Source: Bacteroidales bacterium (GTDB lineage Bacteria; Bacteroidota; Bacteroidia; Bacteroidales; WCHB1-69). Taken from it: 8,679 nucleotides of DNA. The notes under the pieces were generated by a model. The model made no database searches, had not been told where the DNA came from, and saw only the letters and a program-made list of their open reading frames with translations. This document shows, piece after piece, positions 6,901 to 8,679 of the stretch. Within the stretch, counting starts at the first letter, position 1. Every line of letters begins with the position of its first letter. The stretch is from assembly GCA_012519525.1 (NCBI GenBank), contig JAAYQB010000104.1, forward strand, positions 1-8,679. The letters run 5' to 3'. Both the position numbers and the translations under genes were made by a program.

Positions 6901-8433
6901 ACAGGCTTTTTAACCTTTAGAGGACCTATAAAAAGTGCGAAATTAAACGGAAACATTCACCTGACAAGCGGTATGCTTGGGGTTGATTTTCTCAATACCG
7001 AATACAAAATAAAACAATGCAATATTGAGTTTATCGACACCTGCTTTATTTTAAAAAACATTGTTTTCAAAGACATTTACAACAACACCGGCACTATTGA
7101 CGGAATTATAACACATCATCGCCTAAAAGATTGGGGGACAGATATTAGCATTAAAGCCCAACAAGTATTAGCCCTTAATACCACCTATAAACACAACAAT
7201 CTGTTTTTTGGAAAGTGCTTTGCGACAGGAGATGTAAACATTAAAACAGAAGAAGGTGTAACATGGATTATTGCCAATGTTACAAGCGATAAAAATACGA
7301 ACATCACCATTAATATGGATTGGAATACCACCGTAAAAGAAAATAAGTTTATTATTTTTGAAAAAACATACGAAAAAACAATAACAACAGACACCATCAT
7401 AGAAAATAAAATAAATGACTCAAAATTAGGGGTTTCGTTAAACATCAAAGCAACACCCGATGCATTGGTACGCGTTGAATTAGACCCTTCGATAGGCGGA
7501 ACTTTAATCGGGACAGGTAACGGTAATTTGCGTTTAGACCTAACACCCGATGATAAATTTGAAATGTACGGTACTTACGTATTAAACGATGGAAGTTTTG
7601 AGCTAAATTTAGGCGACATACTTGCCCGCAGCTTTAACCTTGAAAAAGGAGGTAGCGTTCGATGGAATGGAAATCCTACCGAAGGAATTATCAATGTAAA
7701 AGCAAGCTATCCCACAAGGGTTTCTATTAGCGACCTACTTGCCGATGCCAACACAAGCACCAAAACCATTCCCGTTAATAGCTTGTTGTATTTGAATGGA
7801 AAAATATTGAATCCCGAATTTAATTTCGGAATCGAATTGTTGGACGTAGACGAAAATATCAAAACATTGGTTTATAACTCTATAGACACTACAGATAGAA
7901 AACAAATGGTCAGTCAAACCTTTTCAATGCTTTTGCTCGGACGATTTGAATCGAGCAATGCCAACATTATGAATACGGGGAATTTTATTGCAGGATTAGG
8001 CTATTCTATGAGTGACTTGGCTTCGCATTATTTAAACAAATGGATGTCGAACATTACGGACAAAGTAAACTTAGGATTTTCTTATCGCCCGGGAGACGGC
8101 ACAACGATAAGCGATGACTATAATGTGCAGATTTCGACCAATTTATTTGACAACAAACTAAGCATACAAGGAAGTTTGGATATTTATGATAACAACGAAC
8201 AAAAGACTACGGGAAATATCGGTGGCGACTTTATTGTCGAATATAAAATAACCAAAGACGGAGCTTTGAGAATCAAAGCCTTTGGTATGTCGAACTACAA
8301 AGACATTTTGCCTTACACATCCAACAACGAACCTTATTCGCAAGGGTTGGGATTAACTTATACAAAAAATTTCAACACATTAAAAGAATTATTTACTAAG
8401 AAAAAAAAGAAGAAAAAAACACTGTCGGATTAA
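3985..8433 (+). CDS. tamB: TamB-like outer-membrane biogenesis protein (AsmA-like, DUF490 domain)
   Basis: A 1,482-residue envelope protein. A basic N-terminus is followed by one membrane segment (about residues 15-33), then PAVQTYVAQKAAAYLSKEMG (34-53), a typical start for Bacteroidota TamB. The long middle is repetitive beta-structure of the AsmA-like/bridge type. The C-terminal TamB (DUF490) domain covers roughly 1150-1465 and includes the hallmark EKGGSVRWNGNP at 1220-1231. Relatives span the periplasm and help move phospholipids to, or insert proteins into, the outer membrane, usually with a BamA-family partner (TamA, or the lipoprotein TamL in this phylum). No such partner is in this window. 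The start is TTG at 3985: a stop at 3970-3972 closes the frame, no ATG lies between it and the membrane segment, and TTG gives a full signal anchor. The last strand is followed by seven lysines (1472-1478) and TLSD. Length is normal for the family. Confidence 0.93.
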   Translation: MFKKTIRIVRKIIKWTLLSIVSLLLIIILLFSIPAVQTYVAQKAAAYLSKEMGTEVSIEKLRISWDFDIIIEKIMLKDLHGHTLIAGSHGRCDFPKYNQLNRQLTISNIRVEDAEVFIAKYKGEDDINLRFFINYIKLKKRSERKIRISLQNIELRNGKFTFYNEPKLEKDKEGHWNYANIVIDSIYSKIDELLIIHDSLNFKIRDLRGKERSGFGIEQLKGKLRISNSGLYCFNTVLTTQESSQIHLDFGFKYNSYSDFSDFENNIIFDCKIHPSTLFLSDLGYFAPALKGMKGVASVQTTALYGPLVQLSGKNIKIQFDKNNVFQGNIQLSGLPDIASTRIKAAVHNLEITPSFIQAFVLPNDKQLQLPAIVNRFQWVKVNGNFEGLYSNFIADADIKTDIGNGSFKEVSIELGKNTLSYKGKFNVENLSLNQLINYKDIGNISASGKVNGNKTGIDTAFIHISKIEYKNNPITNIDLMGDFHQKQLSFSLVSNDKNLKTDINGMINFNNVEYEYTFVANIDTLNLSNLHLARKDSNAIVTASGIIGNIKGNTFNSLEGNVQMINLNYSENDKIYYLDNLQLSVGVNEDVSKNISFKSNSININLNGHFLYEELIPLLQNQLHAYLPHAVAKSKKTLSDTTYTIDLQINMLKAIPLLEVLFPKIIFPEGFQAKAHLNSRKNNWRLNASMPSLKIKQQIFKDIAIQSYNINELLMLNTSCDSYWFENDTIPVFNNINLQSETGKDTVHFTVKADGLSLNTIKDALIQGNVVFNSSSDFFCTINDGNIIIDTSTFLFNPNNYIHFSKDSIYFKNVGLHANHRRIELLGALSSLHNTVLNCEFNKINLEDFDLILKKYKLTLAGEATGKASLVSNQYGYNVIGDVNVNQFAFNDVLLGEFQGKTIWQNDKKKLWITASIIPDEMESQDLTVNVYGYFDPIEKFIDLKGDIQEFNIKTLAPYIQFFAHKVEGIGTGFLTFRGPIKSAKLNGNIHLTSGMLGVDFLNTEYKIKQCNIEFIDTCFILKNIVFKDIYNNTGTIDGIITHHRLKDWGTDISIKAQQVLALNTTYKHNNLFFGKCFATGDVNIKTEEGVTWIIANVTSDKNTNITINMDWNTTVKENKFIIFEKTYEKTITTDTIIENKINDSKLGVSLNIKATPDALVRVELDPSIGGTLIGTGNGNLRLDLTPDDKFEMYGTYVLNDGSFELNLGDILARSFNLEKGGSVRWNGNPTEGIINVKASYPTRVSISDLLADANTSTKTIPVNSLLYLNGKILNPEFNFGIELLDVDENIKTLVYNSIDTTDRKQMVSQTFSMLLLGRFESSNANIMNTGNFIAGLGYSMSDLASHYLNKWMSNITDKVNLGFSYRPGDGTTISDDYNVQISTNLFDNKLSIQGSLDIYDNNEQKTTGNIGGDFIVEYKITKDGALRIKAFGMSNYKDILPYTSNNEPYSQGLGLTYTKNFNTLKELFTKKKKKKKTLSD
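8403..8409 (+). other. Slippery heptamer A_AAA_AAG near the end of tamB
   Basis: The bases sit in the phase required for -1 frameshifting, with zero-frame codons AAA (8404) and AAG (8407). A slip would bypass the TAA at 8431 and read on to TAA at 8544-8546. The sequence arises naturally from the lysine tail, and no clear stimulatory stem sits at the usual distance, so function is unproven. Confidence 0.3.
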
Positions 8434-8471
8434 AAAAACTGTATAAATATCCTTATTTTCACTTATACTCA

Positions 8472-8543
8472 TTTTTAACCGCAAAAACACAGAAAAAAAC
8501 TCTGCGACCTTGGCGCATTCTTTGGGAACTCTACGGTAAAAAA
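8472..8543. repeat. Degenerate intergenic repeat with inverted ends, segment A
   Basis: The ends TTTTTAACCG (8472-8481) and CGGTAAAAAA (8534-8543) are inverted copies with one mismatch. Inside are AACCGCAAA on the + strand, and CTCTGCG and CTTTGGGAACTCTACGG, which read on the minus strand as diverged CGCAAAG-type words. This resembles the CGCAAAG-rich repeats scattered between genes in many Bacteroidota genomes; the resemblance is from memory. It shows no coding character. Confidence 0.6.
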
Positions 8544-8565
8544 TAAAAGAATATAAAGATAATGA

Positions 8566-8600
8566 AACCGCAAAGGACGCAAAGATACTACGCAAAGAAT
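8566..8600 (+). repeat. CGCAAAG-rich intergenic repeat, segment B
   Basis: The word CGCAAAG occurs three times, at 8569-8575, 8578-8584 and 8591-8597. The segment starts AACCGCAAA, the same nine bases as at 8477-8485 in segment A. Segments A and B together look like two members of one short repeat family, placed in the gap after tamB. Confidence 0.6.
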
Positions 8601-8628
8601 TTTGTTCGAAAAACTTTCACTTTATGAT

Positions 8629-8644
8629 AAAAAAACGTTTTTTT
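8629..8644. repeat. 16-base palindrome A7-CG-T7
   Basis: Seven A, then CG, then seven T form a perfect palindrome. It could be a weak bidirectional terminator, closing any transcript that runs through from tamB, since the T run follows the fold. The fold would have almost no loop, so its stability is doubtful. Confidence 0.3.
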
Positions 8645-8665
8645 CTTTACTTAACTAAAAAGAAT

Positions 8666-8679
8666 CAAATAAAAGTATA
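8666..8679 (+). promoter_or_regulatory. Possible start of another promoter, cut by the window edge
   Basis: The final 14 bases, CAAATAAAAGTATA, are identical to 170-183, which lead directly into the -7 box of the lipoprotein gene. If the sequence continues with CTTTTG, a second copy of the palindromic promoter lies here. A 14-base match is not rare by chance in DNA this AT-rich, so this rests mainly on its position in a gap after a gene. Confidence 0.3.

Noticed and set aside
5439..8343. Several minus-strand open frames of 60-87 codons inside tamB
   Set aside because: They are antisense to a continuous 1,482-codon gene with family motifs at both ends, and none resembles a known family.
8389..8595. 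Minus-strand open frame of 68 codons across the tamB end and the repeats
   Set aside because: Its sequence comes from the lysine tail of tamB read backwards and from repeat segments A and B, which are non-coding in character.
1..8679. CRISPR array, tRNA, rRNA or insertion sequence
   Set aside because: No regularly spaced repeats, no cloverleaf-like sequence, no rRNA-like stretch and no transposase-like protein were found on either strand by eye.

Overview
The window looks like chromosome of a low-GC member of the Bacteroidota. Three things point there. Promoters carry a TAnnTTTG -7 box, perfect at 2435-2442. No start codon has a convincing Shine-Dalgarno sequence. The gene families (a GWxTD-domain secreted protein, a long-form S-adenosylhomocysteine hydrolase and a roughly 1,480-residue TamB/DUF490 protein) are typical of that phylum. 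All recognisable genes lie on the + strand.

Left part (1-995): a very AT-rich, probably accessory stretch. It starts with what may be the last 25 codons of an upstream gene (3-80). An unrecognised lipoprotein gene (217-819) follows, behind a promoter whose -7 box lies inside a perfect 14-bp palindrome. A roughly 38-base sequence at the end of the partial frame recurs just after the lipoprotein stop codon, and a shorter third copy lies further downstream. This suggests local duplication of gene ends or of a shared 3' element. All 11 arginine codons of the lipoprotein gene are AGA or AGG, unlike the genes to its right.

Middle and right (996-8433): three core-type genes. They are a secreted GWxTD-domain protein of unknown function (996-2393), ahcY (2479-3891) for S-adenosylhomocysteine recycling, and a tamB-like gene (3985-8433) for outer-membrane biogenesis. 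They are co-directional with short gaps (85 and 93 bases). However, ahcY has its own good promoter and is followed by a hairpin, so a simple three-gene operon is unlikely. Their functions do not form an obvious pathway. GWxTD and TamB both belong to the envelope, while AhcY is cytosolic. No TamA/TamL partner gene is in the window.

Right end (8434-8679): non-coding. It holds two degenerate, oppositely oriented segments rich in the CGCAAAG word, resembling dispersed intergenic repeats seen in many Bacteroidota, then a 16-base A/T palindrome. The last 14 bases are identical to the bases that lead into the lipoprotein promoter, which hints at another promoter cut by the window edge.

I see no CRISPR array, tRNA, rRNA, transposase or clearly new multi-gene system. 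The most worthwhile oddities are the duplicated gene-end sequence on the left, the palindromic promoter, and a canonical slippery heptamer at the end of tamB that opens into the downstream repeat.
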